In this document: positions 46,369-54,441 of the stretch, piece after piece
Layout of the letters: the number at the start of each line of letters is the position of its first letter
Position numbering within the stretch: the first letter of the stretch is position 1
From: Alphaproteobacteria bacterium
GTDB taxonomy: Bacteria > Myxococcota_A > UBA796 > GCA-2862545
Direction of reading: 5' to 3'
Assembly: GCA_020632915.1 (NCBI GenBank)
Contig: JACKEP010000023.1
Location: 23,131 to 87,130 of the forward strand
Length of the DNA: 64,000 nucleotides
Notes under the pieces: model-generated
Database searches by the model: none
What the model saw: only the letters and a program-made list of their open reading frames with translations
Told to the model about the DNA's origin: nothing
Program-made: the position numbers and the translations under genes

Positions 46369-47105
46369 TGGCGAGTGTGCTGTGCCTTTCGATGTTGGTG
46401 GCGCCGGTGTCGCCTGCTGCGCCGTCGCCGGCCGTGTTCGAGATCGTGGAGCAGCCCGCGTCTGGCGACCCGGTGGTGGTCGGCCACGTGTGGGTGGAGC
46501 AGAACAGCTCCACGCAGGCGTGCACCGAGCACTGGACCGTGAAGAAGACGGGGAGCGGCGACGCCTCGCTCAACGGACGCAACGTCTGGTTCCGCGGCAA
46601 GACGTGGTCCGCGCCCACGTCGCTCGGCGCCTTCCGCACGCTGTCGTCCACGCAGCTGTCGGGTGCGACGCTCACCACGTGGGACAACACCGTCAACCTC
46701 ATCGTCGACGGCGCGTGTGCCAGCGCGGGCACGTGCGACACCGCGTTCGGTTCGGGCGGGGGGTCACCGCCGCCGCCGGCCAACAAGCGCGCCACCCGGT
46801 CCATCGCCGGCACGCCGGACGTCAAGCCGCAGATCGACATCGGCATCGTCGTCGGGCTGACGGCGAAGGGCGACCCCTACGGCTTCTCCTACCGCAGCGG
46901 CACCACCGAGTACTGGATGTTCGACACCGACGACGGCCTGCGGACGCCGCAGGGCGACGGGGACGACTACATCAAGTTCTCCAACCTCGAGACGTCCGAG
47001 CGCACCGAGGCGCAGTTCAAGGCCTGCGCCTGCGACAAGCTCAAGCCCTACTCGAAGGAGCGCTACTACAAGGTGACCACCTCGGTGGGCACCTACACGC
47101 CGTAG
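46368..47105 (+). CDS. Exported protein coupled to the kinase gene, function unknown
   Basis: This is a 245-residue protein with a signal peptide (LCLSMLVAPVSPAA, about 4-18). The mature part is beta-rich with cysteine pairs (TQACTEHW, GACASAGTCDT, CACDK) and a Gly/Ser/Pro-rich stretch near 133-142 dividing two halves. The ATG at 46368 shares one base with the kinase stop, so translation is coupled. It could be the extracytoplasmic partner or sensor for the kinase system, but that is inference from position only. Confidence 0.7.
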   Translation: MASVLCLSMLVAPVSPAAPSPAVFEIVEQPASGDPVVVGHVWVEQNSSTQACTEHWTVKKTGSGDASLNGRNVWFRGKTWSAPTSLGAFRTLSSTQLSGATLTTWDNTVNLIVDGACASAGTCDTAFGSGGGSPPPPANKRATRSIAGTPDVKPQIDIGIVVGLTAKGDPYGFSYRSGTTEYWMFDTDDGLRTPQGDGDDYIKFSNLETSERTEAQFKACACDKLKPYSKERYYKVTTSVGTYTP

Positions 47106-47117
47106 CGCCGTCCGCGC

Positions 47118-48209
47118 TCACACGGCGGCTTGTGGTGGGTCGGCGGCGGGTGACGGCCGCGGGCCCACCCGCCCCGCGAGGAGCTCGGCCACCGCCCGCG
47201 TGGTCTCGAAGCGCGACATCACGATCTTCATCACCGCCGTGAGCGGCGTGGCCAGCAGCATGCCCACCGGGCCCCACAGCAGGCCCCAGAAGATCAGCGT
47301 GAGCAGCACCGCGATCGGGTGCAGGTCGAGGCTGTCGCCCATGATCTTCGGCTCCAGCACGTTGCCGATCACGAACTGCACCGTGCCCGGCAGCAGGATC
47401 GCCAGCGCCGCCCACGCCATGCTGTCGCCCTGCAGCAGCACGAGCGGCACCGGCAGCAGCGTGGCGAGGATCGAGCCGATCGACGGGATGAAGTTGAGCA
47501 GGAACGCGAGCACGCCGAACACGAACGCGAGGTCGACGCCGAGCACCGCCAGGATCAGGCCCACCAGCACGCCCGTGGCCGCACTCGTGCCCACCTTGGT
47601 GAGCAGGTAGCGGCGCACGCTGTCGTCGATCTCGCCCCACATGCCGTCGCGGTGCTCGCGGGGTCCCCGCCCGCTGATCTGGTAGACCGCGAACAGCGTG
47701 ACGAGCACGGCGTTGCTCACCAGCGTGGCCGCGAAGCCGATCACGTTGCCGGCCTCGGCCCCCACGCGCGCGAGCCACGGCCGCAGGTCGATGGACTCGA
47801 GCACGGCGGTGGGATCGAGGCGACCGGGCTCCCACTCCTCGGGCAGGTAGCGACGCGGCACGTGCTCGAGCAGGCCGAGCGCGGACGTGGCGAGCTCGCC
47901 CACGCGCTCCACGTACAGGTCGGCGTTGTCGGCGATGCCCGTGGCCGACGTCCACAGCATCAGCACCAGCAGCGTCCAGCCGACGCCGATGACCACGAAC
48001 GCCGCGAGGATCGCCGCCCAGCGCGGCGCCCCCAGCCGCACCTGGAGCACGTCGACCAGCGGCGCCACCAGGTACGACACCATGATCGACAGCACGAACG
48101 GCACCATCAGCGACGCCGTCCAGTACAGGGCGAACGACAGCGCCACCGCCGCCAGCATGAGCAGCGAGCCGGTGACGATGAGCTGCTGTTCCCGTCCGAG
48201 CTCGGGCAT
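47118..48209 (-). CDS. AI-2E family transporter (TqsA/PerM-like permease)
   Basis: This is a 363-residue protein with about eight transmembrane segments. The family features are visible: FVFGVLAFLLNFIPSIGSILATLLPVPL in the C-terminal half and GNVLEPKIMGDSLDLHPIAVLLTLIFWGLLWGPVGMLLATPLTAVMK. Family members export small molecules such as AI-2 or act as ion antiporters; the substrate here is unknown. The ATG at 48209 follows AGGGGG. A 20-residue polar tail ends the protein. It is convergent with the exported protein gene. Confidence 0.92.
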   Translation of the reverse strand: MPELGREQQLIVTGSLLMLAAVALSFALYWTASLMVPFVLSIMVSYLVAPLVDVLQVRLGAPRWAAILAAFVVIGVGWTLLVLMLWTSATGIADNADLYVERVGELATSALGLLEHVPRRYLPEEWEPGRLDPTAVLESIDLRPWLARVGAEAGNVIGFAATLVSNAVLVTLFAVYQISGRGPREHRDGMWGEIDDSVRRYLLTKVGTSAATGVLVGLILAVLGVDLAFVFGVLAFLLNFIPSIGSILATLLPVPLVLLQGDSMAWAALAILLPGTVQFVIGNVLEPKIMGDSLDLHPIAVLLTLIFWGLLWGPVGMLLATPLTAVMKIVMSRFETTRAVAELLAGRVGPRPSPAADPPQAAV

Positions 48210-48290
48210 GGGACCCCCTGGTCGTCCGCCCTGTAGTAGCCACCCGCGACGATCGCGGGCACGGTGCGCTGCGCGAGGTAGGGGGCGGCC

Positions 48291-48986
48291 ATGGACCTGC
48301 GCACGTTCGAGCGTCGCGCCCTGGCGCGCTGGCAGCAGATCCCCGCCCGCTTCCGGGAGGGGGTCAGCGCGCTCGTCATCGACCCGGGCACCTACCGCAA
48401 GGAGGAGTTCGAGGAGGGCTGGTGCTACGGCTACTGCGAGCCGGACGAGGCGATCATGGCGATCCCCGACGCCCCGGTCACGTCGCGCATCACGCTGTTC
48501 TACGGCTCGTTCGTGCACATCGCGGCGCTGGAGGACGACTTCGACTGGGAGGCCGAGCTCGCCGAGACGCTGCGGCACGAGCTGCAGCACCACATGGAGT
48601 GGCGCGCCGGTGAGGACGACCTCGGCGACGAGGACGACCTGCAGGACGAGAACGAACGGCGCTGCACGGGCCTGCCGTTCACGCCCGGCTACCACCGCCT
48701 CGGCGTGCAGCTGGGGCGTGGCGTGTGGCTCGGGGACGACACCTTGTTCGTCGAGGTCGACGTGCCCAAGCGCGACTGGCCGCTGCTGGGCACCGAGGGC
48801 TGGTCGGTGACGTGGGGCGGCCTGGAGGCCACCGTGCCGCCGGTGCCCGCCGACGTGCTCGGCGACGACGTGCTGTACGCACCGGCCGACGTCGTCGTCT
48901 TCGACGAGGACGAGGCGGACGCGCTGTGGCCGTGGGAAGAGGTGGTCGTGGTGCTGCGTCGCAAGCGGGGGTGGTGGCCGTGGTGA
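48291..48986 (+). CDS. Zincin-like metallopeptidase family protein
   Basis: This is a 231-residue soluble protein with the zinc motif HELQH at residues 96-100 (in ETLRHELQHHMEW), preceded by a strand-helix arrangement (ITLFYGSFVHIAAL, FDWEAELAETLRHEL). This looks like the short metallopeptidase family of DUF1025-type proteins, in which a Glu-rich segment follows the zinc helix. The C-terminal half is acidic and beta-rich, unlike the minimal family, and ends in RRKRGWWPW. Substrate unknown. The stop overlaps the next start (GTGA). Confidence 0.8.
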   Translation: MDLRTFERRALARWQQIPARFREGVSALVIDPGTYRKEEFEEGWCYGYCEPDEAIMAIPDAPVTSRITLFYGSFVHIAALEDDFDWEAELAETLRHELQHHMEWRAGEDDLGDEDDLQDENERRCTGLPFTPGYHRLGVQLGRGVWLGDDTLFVEVDVPKRDWPLLGTEGWSVTWGGLEATVPPVPADVLGDDVLYAPADVVVFDEDEADALWPWEEVVVVLRRKRGWWPW

Positions 48987-49894
48987 GCGGCACGAAGGGG
49001 GCGTGGGTCGCCGTGGTGCTGCTCGGCGCGCCGGCGATCGTGGTCTGGAGCCTGCGGGCGCTGGTGGGCCTCACCTGGCTCGCCGAGCTCGCGATCCCCT
49101 GGACGCCGCACGCGGGGGTGCTGGCGCTGGTGGCGGCGGCGATCGCGTGGCCGCGGCAGCGGTGGGTCGCGGCAGCGCTCGCCGTGGTGGGGATGCTCCA
49201 GGTGAGCGTGGTCGGTTCCAGGCTGGGCGGGCGCCATCCGGTGGCCGACGGCGCGCCGACCCTGTCGCTCGCGGTGCTCAACGTCCACGCCGACAACCGC
49301 GACGTCGCCGACGTGGTCGACTGGCTGTTCACCACCAACCCCGACGTCGTGGTGCTCGTCGAGCTCACGCCCGCGTTCGCGCAGGCCGCCCACACGCTCC
49401 ACGAGCGCTGGCCCTTCGCTGCGGTGGCCGCGAAGGACGGGTTCTGGGGCACGGGCATCTGGTCCAAGCAGCCGCTCACCGACCTGGGCCCGGTCGACGG
49501 CGTGCGCGCCTGGGCCGTGCAGCTCGTCGACGGCCCACGGATCGTCGCCGTCCACCTGATGCCGCCCGAGAGCGCGCGGGGGGTGGTCGCGCGCGGCGAA
49601 GGGGTCACGGCGCTGGCCCGCTACACCGCGCGGGCGGACGTCCCTACCCTCGTTGCCGGCGACCTCAACCTCACGCCCTGGTCGCCCCACTTCCGCCGCC
49701 TGCTCGCCCAGGGTGATCTGGTCGACCTGGGGGACGGCACCGGGCCCGCCGCCACGTGGCCCTCGGCGCTCGGCCCCCTCGGCATCCCCATCGACCACGT
49801 GCTCGGCACGCCCGGCATCGGCACCGTCGAGCGCGTCGTCGGCCCGGACGTGGGCTCCGATCACCGCGGGCTGTTCACGATCGTCGGCTACTGA
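48983..49894 (+). CDS. Membrane-anchored endonuclease/exonuclease/phosphatase family protein
   Basis: This is a 303-residue protein. Three hydrophobic segments in the first 80 residues (VAVVLLGAPAIVVW, GVLALVAAAIAWP, WVAAALAVVGMLQV) anchor it in the membrane. The EEP domain follows: AVLNVHADN, VVVLVELTPAF with metal-binding Glu, GDLNLTPWS and the terminal GSDHRGL. This is the layout of secreted or membrane EEP hydrolases (YafD-like). It may cleave phosphodiester bonds in nucleic acids or lipids. GTG 48983 gives the 4-base overlap with the zincin gene. Confidence 0.85.
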   Translation: MSGTKGAWVAVVLLGAPAIVVWSLRALVGLTWLAELAIPWTPHAGVLALVAAAIAWPRQRWVAAALAVVGMLQVSVVGSRLGGRHPVADGAPTLSLAVLNVHADNRDVADVVDWLFTTNPDVVVLVELTPAFAQAAHTLHERWPFAAVAAKDGFWGTGIWSKQPLTDLGPVDGVRAWAVQLVDGPRIVAVHLMPPESARGVVARGEGVTALARYTARADVPTLVAGDLNLTPWSPHFRRLLAQGDLVDLGDGTGPAATWPSALGPLGIPIDHVLGTPGIGTVERVVGPDVGSDHRGLFTIVGY

Positions 49895-49957
49895 CCCCGG
49901 GTGCGGCGCCGTGGCCCGGTCGGGTGCGGCGTGCCATGAGCGAAGCGGGGAGCGTGG

Positions 49958-51628
49958 ATGCGCATCGTCCGTCCGATCGTCAAGACCGTCGAGCGCGTGC
50001 CCCAGCGGGTGCGCGACCTGCAGCGGCTCAACACCGTCGCGCAGATCCTCGTGCGCCACGGCTTCGGCATGCTGGTGGCCGGCGTCGAGATCCCCGGGTT
50101 CCCCGGGGTCACGAGCTCGGCGTTCGAGTCCACGCCGGCCCGCGCCGTGGCTGCGCTCGACGAGCTCGGGCCCACGTTCGTCAAGCTCGGCCAGGTGCTG
50201 TCGACGCGCCCCGACCTGCTGCCGGAGGAGTACGTCACCGCCTTCCAGCAGCTGCAGGACGACGCCACGCCGATGCCGATCGCGGCCGTCCACGCCCAGC
50301 TCGAGCAGCAGCTCGGCGAAGGCTGGCGCGACGAGGTCACGAGCTTCGACGACACGCCCATCGCCACGGCCTCGATCGCCCAGGTCCACGGCGCCGTGCT
50401 GCGTGACGGCCGGGAGGTGGTGTTCAAGGTGCAGCGGCCGGGGCTGGAGCGGGTCATCCGCGCCGACCTCAACATCCTGCACTTCCTCGCCACGCGGGCG
50501 ATGGTCGAGTTCCCCGAGCTCGCCACCGCCGACGTCGACGGCATGCTCGGGGAGTTCGAGCGCTCCATCCTGTCCGAGCTCGACTTCCAGGTCGAGGCCC
50601 GCAACCAGGAGCGCGTCGCCGCCAACTTCGGCGACGACCCCCGCGTGCGCATCCCGACCGTCATCCAGCACCTGACCACGCAGCGGGTGCTCTGCATGGA
50701 GCGCCTGCGCGGGGTCAAGATCACCGAGGCGCGGGCCGCCGGCCACGACATGGAGGCGCTCGGCCGCCGCGCGCTGGCCGTCACCTTCGACATGCTGTTC
50801 GTGCACGGCCTGTTCCACGCCGACGCCCACCCGGGCAACGTGCTGGTGCTGCCGGGCGGCGTGGTGGGGCTCATCGACTTCGGCATGGTCGGTCGCCTCA
50901 CCACCCAGATGCGCAACGACGTCATCTTCATCATCTTCGCGCTGCAGCGGGGCGACTACCGCACCATCGCCCGGGTGTTCTACGAGGTGGCGATCAAGAC
51001 CCACCGCATCGACTACCGGGCGCTCGAGCGCGACACGATCGAGGTGATGGAGAAGCACTGGTCGGGTCACAGCATCCGCGAGATGCAGCTCGGCCCTTTC
51101 GTGATGGACCTGGCGCGGCGCGCGGCGAAGCACGGCGCCCGCATGCCGCCCGACTACACGATGTTCTTCAAGGCGCTGGCGACGGTGGAGGGGCTGGCCA
51201 AGACCGTGCTCCCCGAGGTCGACCCGATCGCGGCGGCCGCGCCCTACTTCGAGCAGCTCATCCGCGAGCGCCTCGACTACCAGCGCCTCCAGAGCGACGC
51301 GCTCTACCACGCGCTCACGCTGTCGTCGGTGGCCCGCCGGCTGCCGATCTCGCTGTCGCAGTTCCTCGACGACCTCGACGCCCAGCGGGTCAAGCTCGGC
51401 GTCGAGCTGCTGCCCGTGCCCGCCGCCGAGGAGCGGCTCGACCGTCGCCACAACCGGCTCATCGCCGCGATCGTGGCTGTGGGTGCCGGCATGTGCGGCA
51501 CGCTGGCGCTGTTCCCCGAGGGGGCGTGGCCGGGCGGCTGGCCGGTGGTGTCGGTGGTGTTCTACGCCCTCTGCGCCGCGGCAGGGCTGTGGCTGGTGGT
51601 GGGGGTGGCGGTGGTCCCGCGCCGCTGA
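49958..51628 (+). CDS. ABC1/AarF/UbiB family atypical protein kinase
   Basis: This is a 556-residue protein with the family KxGQ motif (FVKLGQVLSTRPDLLP, Lys76), an Ala-rich loop SIAQVH, Lys in VVFKVQRPG, HADAHPGN (about 287-294) and LIDFGM. Two C-terminal transmembrane helices (about 500-550) anchor it in the inner membrane. Members support quinone biosynthesis and lipid-linked processes; ubiquinone or menaquinone support is likely here, but no quinone genes adjoin. The ATG at 49958 follows GGGGAG. Confidence 0.92.
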   Translation: MRIVRPIVKTVERVPQRVRDLQRLNTVAQILVRHGFGMLVAGVEIPGFPGVTSSAFESTPARAVAALDELGPTFVKLGQVLSTRPDLLPEEYVTAFQQLQDDATPMPIAAVHAQLEQQLGEGWRDEVTSFDDTPIATASIAQVHGAVLRDGREVVFKVQRPGLERVIRADLNILHFLATRAMVEFPELATADVDGMLGEFERSILSELDFQVEARNQERVAANFGDDPRVRIPTVIQHLTTQRVLCMERLRGVKITEARAAGHDMEALGRRALAVTFDMLFVHGLFHADAHPGNVLVLPGGVVGLIDFGMVGRLTTQMRNDVIFIIFALQRGDYRTIARVFYEVAIKTHRIDYRALERDTIEVMEKHWSGHSIREMQLGPFVMDLARRAAKHGARMPPDYTMFFKALATVEGLAKTVLPEVDPIAAAAPYFEQLIRERLDYQRLQSDALYHALTLSSVARRLPISLSQFLDDLDAQRVKLGVELLPVPAAEERLDRRHNRLIAAIVAVGAGMCGTLALFPEGAWPGGWPVVSVVFYALCAAAGLWLVVGVAVVPRR

Positions 51629-51907
51629 CGGCGACGGTCGACCGCGCGGTGGTCCGCCGCCTGGCGTGCACCCGTTGGGCAACGCGATGCCCGATCGATC
51701 GCGCGATCCCACCGCCGATCACGCCGTCCCTGTCGACATCGTGATCGGGTGACCCCGATGGGCGGCGGATCGTGGCGGGACCCGATGTGCAACGCGATGC
51801 CCATCCCGTGACGAGAAACGGGCGTCGGTCCGTGGGGGCGGTTCTGGCACGGGCGGTGCCCTGATGCTCCACGTCTCGCGACGACGGACGTCGGCGCACC
51901 GAGAGGC
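51629..51907. other. Non-coding interval between UbiB gene and the RNA candidate, with repeats
   Basis: There is no convincing gene. GCAACGCGATGCCC occurs twice (51679-51692 and 51789-51802), exactly 110 bases apart. Between the copies CACCGCCGATCACG (51710-51723) and CGTGATCGGGTG (51740-51751) form a 12-bp stem with one bulged base. This may be the 3' untranslated region of the UbiB gene or part of the structured element downstream. Confidence 0.4.
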
Positions 51908-51923
51908 AGCGACTTCGGTCGCT
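51908..51923 (+). terminator. UUCG hairpin followed by a short T stretch
   Basis: AGCGAC-TTCG-GTCGCT (6-bp perfect stem, UUCG tetraloop) is followed by CTTTG. It could end the UbiB transcript weakly or be the first stem of the RNA that follows. No other terminator is seen between the UbiB stop and this point. Confidence 0.4.
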
Positions 51924-53382
51924 CTTTGACGTACGAACAACGGTTGGAGTCAGCCTCGGGCACGCAGGGAGCGTCCCCACACCGGCCTCGGTCGGTGCCG
52001 GGCCCCTTGGGGTTCGAGGCGGAAGGAAACGCCACCTTGGCAGCGTGGGGCACATCGCCCCGGTCCTGCCCATGTCCTCCGGGTTCGCCCGGCGGGCGCT
52101 GGGGAGGGTCGGACGCGGGTGTCCTCCGGTCGGCGCCGCGGTCGGACGTGGTCCCAGGGCCTTCGGGTCGGGGCATCGCGGTCGGTCGGGGCCCCCACGG
52201 CACACGGCACGGTCTGTCCACCCAGACAGGCGGGTCGCGGTGCAGCGGGCAGACGGGCAACGTCCTTCGGGGTCTGGTGTCGTGCCGCAGCGTTCGCGCG
52301 CGGCGTGCGACCAGCCTTCGGAGCGCACGGCGGTCGGGGCGTGGTGGTCAGGTCAGGGTGTCGGCAGCAGGTTCGCCCGCTGCAGCGCCCCTGACGCCGG
52401 ATGTCGCGGGGCGCCGCGAGGTCCGTTGCCGGTCGGGAGGTCCCCCGGTCGGTGGGAAGGGTCGACGAGGACGCCTCGGTTCGCCGGGGTGGTGCAGTCG
52501 ACCGGTCACCAGGCAGCGCCCTTCCGGGCAGCGCACGTCCGCTTCGGCGGCGGGCACGGTCCGCGACTCCGACAGGGAAGCCCAGGAGAGCATCGGGTCG
52601 GCGGCGTGGCCACACGTCGTCCGCACAACGGACTCCCCGGTGGAGCAAGGCCTCGAGGCCGGGCGCGGCAGCGCCGACGGCGAGGGGGCAACGGCCCGCG
52701 GTGACGCGGGTGCGGCTACCGGTGGAGGGGAAGGCTCTGGAGGGTGTGGCATCGGTGGGGAGGCCCCAGCCGCGACGGGCACGTCGTGAGCGCGAGGCGG
52801 AAACCCGGTGAACCCCAGGGTCGGCAGCAGGCTGCAACATGCCTGCACCCGGCTGGAGGAGGAAGCCGTCGAGGTGGTGGGAAACCACGGGGACGGAACA
52901 TGCGAGACGGATGGCACCGGCTCGCCGAAGCGCGCCCTCGGGCACGCGGGAGTGGACTCCAGCAGGCACGTCGACGGAGGGGCGGTCTTTGAAGCAACCC
53001 TGAGGAAGGCAGCTCGGCTACGAGCCGGGCGCGACGAGAAGCGTCTTCGACAGCGGAGTACGCACGGCAGCGGCGGGCGAGGCCTCGGCTTCGCACCCCC
53101 GTGGGGCACGACCCCGGCAGCCACCCGAACGCACGGGCGGGCACCAGGTCATCCGGGACAGGCCCACGACCCGGACCCCCATGGACGGCAGCGGTTCCTC
53201 CAGCATGTTCACTCGAACCTGCCGGAACCCCCGACCCCCACCGTGACCAAACGCTCGAAGGCACGCCTGGCAACAGGCTCATCGTCGCGACCCGTACCCC
53301 TTCGAGAGGGACTTCCCGACCGACGACGTCCGAGACACCCCGCCCCTGGCACCGCAAGGTTCCAGGGGCGGGTTCGTTTCTC
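51924..53382 (+). ncRNA. Candidate large structured non-coding RNA (about 1.4 kb), unassigned
   Basis: The interval has no protein gene with the genome's normal codon bias: open frames run in several frames on both strands at once, with low-complexity Ser/Arg/Gly/Pro translations and no ribosome-binding sites. Instead it has many perfect local stems. Examples: CCGGG-TTCG-CCCGG (52079-52092); a 7-bp stem 52352-52358/52389-52395 enclosing GCAGC.GG-TTCG-CC.GCTGC; CCGC-TTCG-GCGG (52539-52550); GGCGC-GGCA-GCGCC (52662-52675); GCAGGC/GCCTGC (52827-52846) within CCAG/CTGG; GTGGT/ACCAC (52874-52888); GCTCG-GCTA-CGAGC (53012-53025); GCCTG-GCAA-CAGGC (53265-53278). It ends in a strong terminator (53339-53382). 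The 5' end is uncertain. I do not see RNase P, tmRNA or rRNA signatures. Confidence 0.55.
53339..53382 (+). terminator. Rho-independent terminator
   Basis: CCCGCCCCTGG (53339-53349) pairs perfectly with CCAGGGGCGGG (53362-53372), loop 12 nt, followed by TTCGTTTCTC. It is the strongest intrinsic terminator in the window and oriented on the + strand, where no protein gene precedes it for 1.7 kb. It therefore marks the end of the RNA candidate transcript. Confidence 0.8.
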
Positions 53383-53406
53383 GGCGATCGCTTCGGCGCC
53401 GCGCGC

Positions 53407-53496
53407 GTGAGCCGGGCGTGAGGGCCCAGGCCTTCGGACGCGTGAGCAGGCCGTGAGCCCACCGTGAGGGTCGGGTGCGGTCGCCGTGAGCGTGAG
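53407..53496. repeat. Phased 11-nt GTGAG direct-repeat array
   Basis: GTGAG starts at 53407, 53418, 53442, 53453, 53464, 53486 and 53492, with a one-mismatch GTGCG at 53475. From 53442 to 53486 the unit is exactly 11 nt, and 53407/53418 also differ by 11. Such helical phasing is typical of arrays bound by dimeric or cooperative DNA-binding proteins. It lies between the RNA terminator and the end of the steroid reductase gene; no promoter is obvious. Confidence 0.6.
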
Positions 53497-53507
53497 CGGC
53501 CGACGGC

Positions 53508-54257
53508 TCACACCACGAACGGGATCACCGCCTTGCGGTCCTCGGGGTAGTCCGGAAACGTGTGTTTGTACCAGGCATGGTTCGTGATCGCCCGCGGCAG
53601 GAGGTTGGCCGCGGTGAACAGGAAGAAGGCGAGCCCGGCCGTCGACCACGTGGCGATCGCCCAGCCGAGCCACTCGATCAGCTCCCCCAGGTAGTTCGGA
53701 CAGCTCACGAGCTCGTACAGGCCGCCGCGGGGCACGTGGTAGCCGGTGTGGCCGTCACGGCGCAGCCGCATGAGCACGGTGTCCGACCAGATGTTGGTGA
53801 GCAGGCCCACGAAGAACAGCAACGTGCCGATCCATGTCGTGGCGTGCAGCATCCAGTCGTCCGGGTAGGTCGCCAGCGAGCCCACCCAGATGGCGTTGAT
53901 CCAGGCGTTCAGGCAGTTGAAGCCGAACGCCAGCGCGGCGATCGACAGCGGCACCGTCTTGCCCTGCGACTGCGCTCGAAACGGGAAGATGAACGTGCGG
54001 TGGACGTAGTGCACCTGCCACATCGCGAAGAAGTACAGCGGCACCGTCTGCGACGCGTGCGCCCCGGACGCGTAGAACCGCGCGAACAGCAGCACGGCCG
54101 GCGCCTCCATCAGCACCCACGCCAGGCGCGCCGGCAGCACCGGCCCCCAGCCGCGGCGGGTGTGACGTCCGTAGGGTGCCGAGACGAACACCAGCACGAA
54201 CGCCGCCACGGCCGCGAGCACCAGCTCCAGCGCCACGCCCGCGTGGTAGACAGCCAT
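53508..54257 (-). CDS. Steroid 5-alpha-reductase-like (3-oxo-5-alpha-steroid 4-dehydrogenase family) membrane enzyme
   Basis: This is a 249-residue polytopic protein. Typical marks are SAPYGRHTRRGWGPVLPARLAWVLMEAPA near the N-terminus, HYVHRTFIFPFR (about 82-93), and the C-terminal NADPH-binding region GGLYELVSCPNYLGELIEWLGWA, then YKHTFPDYPEDRKAVIPFV. It resembles SRD5A1-type reductases, which reduce a C=C bond of steroid-like substrates; in bacteria the natural substrate is uncertain. The ATG at 54257 follows GGAG. It is divergent from a MarR gene, which may control it. Confidence 0.88.
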   Translation of the reverse strand: MAVYHAGVALELVLAAVAAFVLVFVSAPYGRHTRRGWGPVLPARLAWVLMEAPAVLLFARFYASGAHASQTVPLYFFAMWQVHYVHRTFIFPFRAQSQGKTVPLSIAALAFGFNCLNAWINAIWVGSLATYPDDWMLHATTWIGTLLFFVGLLTNIWSDTVLMRLRRDGHTGYHVPRGGLYELVSCPNYLGELIEWLGWAIATWSTAGLAFFLFTAANLLPRAITNHAWYKHTFPDYPEDRKAVIPFVV

Positions 54258-54338
54258 CAGGCTCCACCCTTCCTCGCCACCCATCGACACGCCTCCGTCG
54301 CGCGACGGTCCTGTTCCTACCCCAGGCGGCGCGTCGAA

Positions 54339-54368
54339 TTCTCTCCCCTGCGACGCGCAAGATTCCGC
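54339..54368. promoter_or_regulatory. Inverted repeat between steroid-reductase-like and MarR genes
   Basis: GCGCGTCG (54339-54346) and CGACGCGC (54361-54368), 14-nt spacer containing AATTCTCTCCCC. It sits in the middle of the 184-base divergent region and is the best candidate operator for the adjacent MarR regulator. Confidence 0.35.
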
Positions 54369-54441
54369 GGTGCACCCGTTCGCCGCAGCGCGTCCGGCGG
54401 GGCAGACGGTTAGCAGGGTCAGGATTCCGGGAGTTGGACCC

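Noticed and set aside
52011..52024. GGGGTTCGAGGC in the RNA candidate as a T-loop of tRNA or tmRNA
   Set aside because: No complementary CCC strand follows and no tmRNA tag frame or CCA end is present.
52856..52930. GGAGGAAGCC segment as RNase P RNA conserved region
   Set aside because: The universal GAGGAAAGUCC and ACAGAA blocks are missing.
51924..53382. Group II intron
   Set aside because: No reverse transcriptase gene, no GUGYG 5' end and no domain V-like 34-nt hairpin were found.
51459..53462. Long open frames on both strands (for example 51926-52789 + and 51950-52969 -)
   Set aside because: They overlap in several frames, translate to Ser/Arg/Gly/Pro low-complexity sequence, lack ribosome-binding sites and do not show the GC-rich third-position pattern of the real genes.
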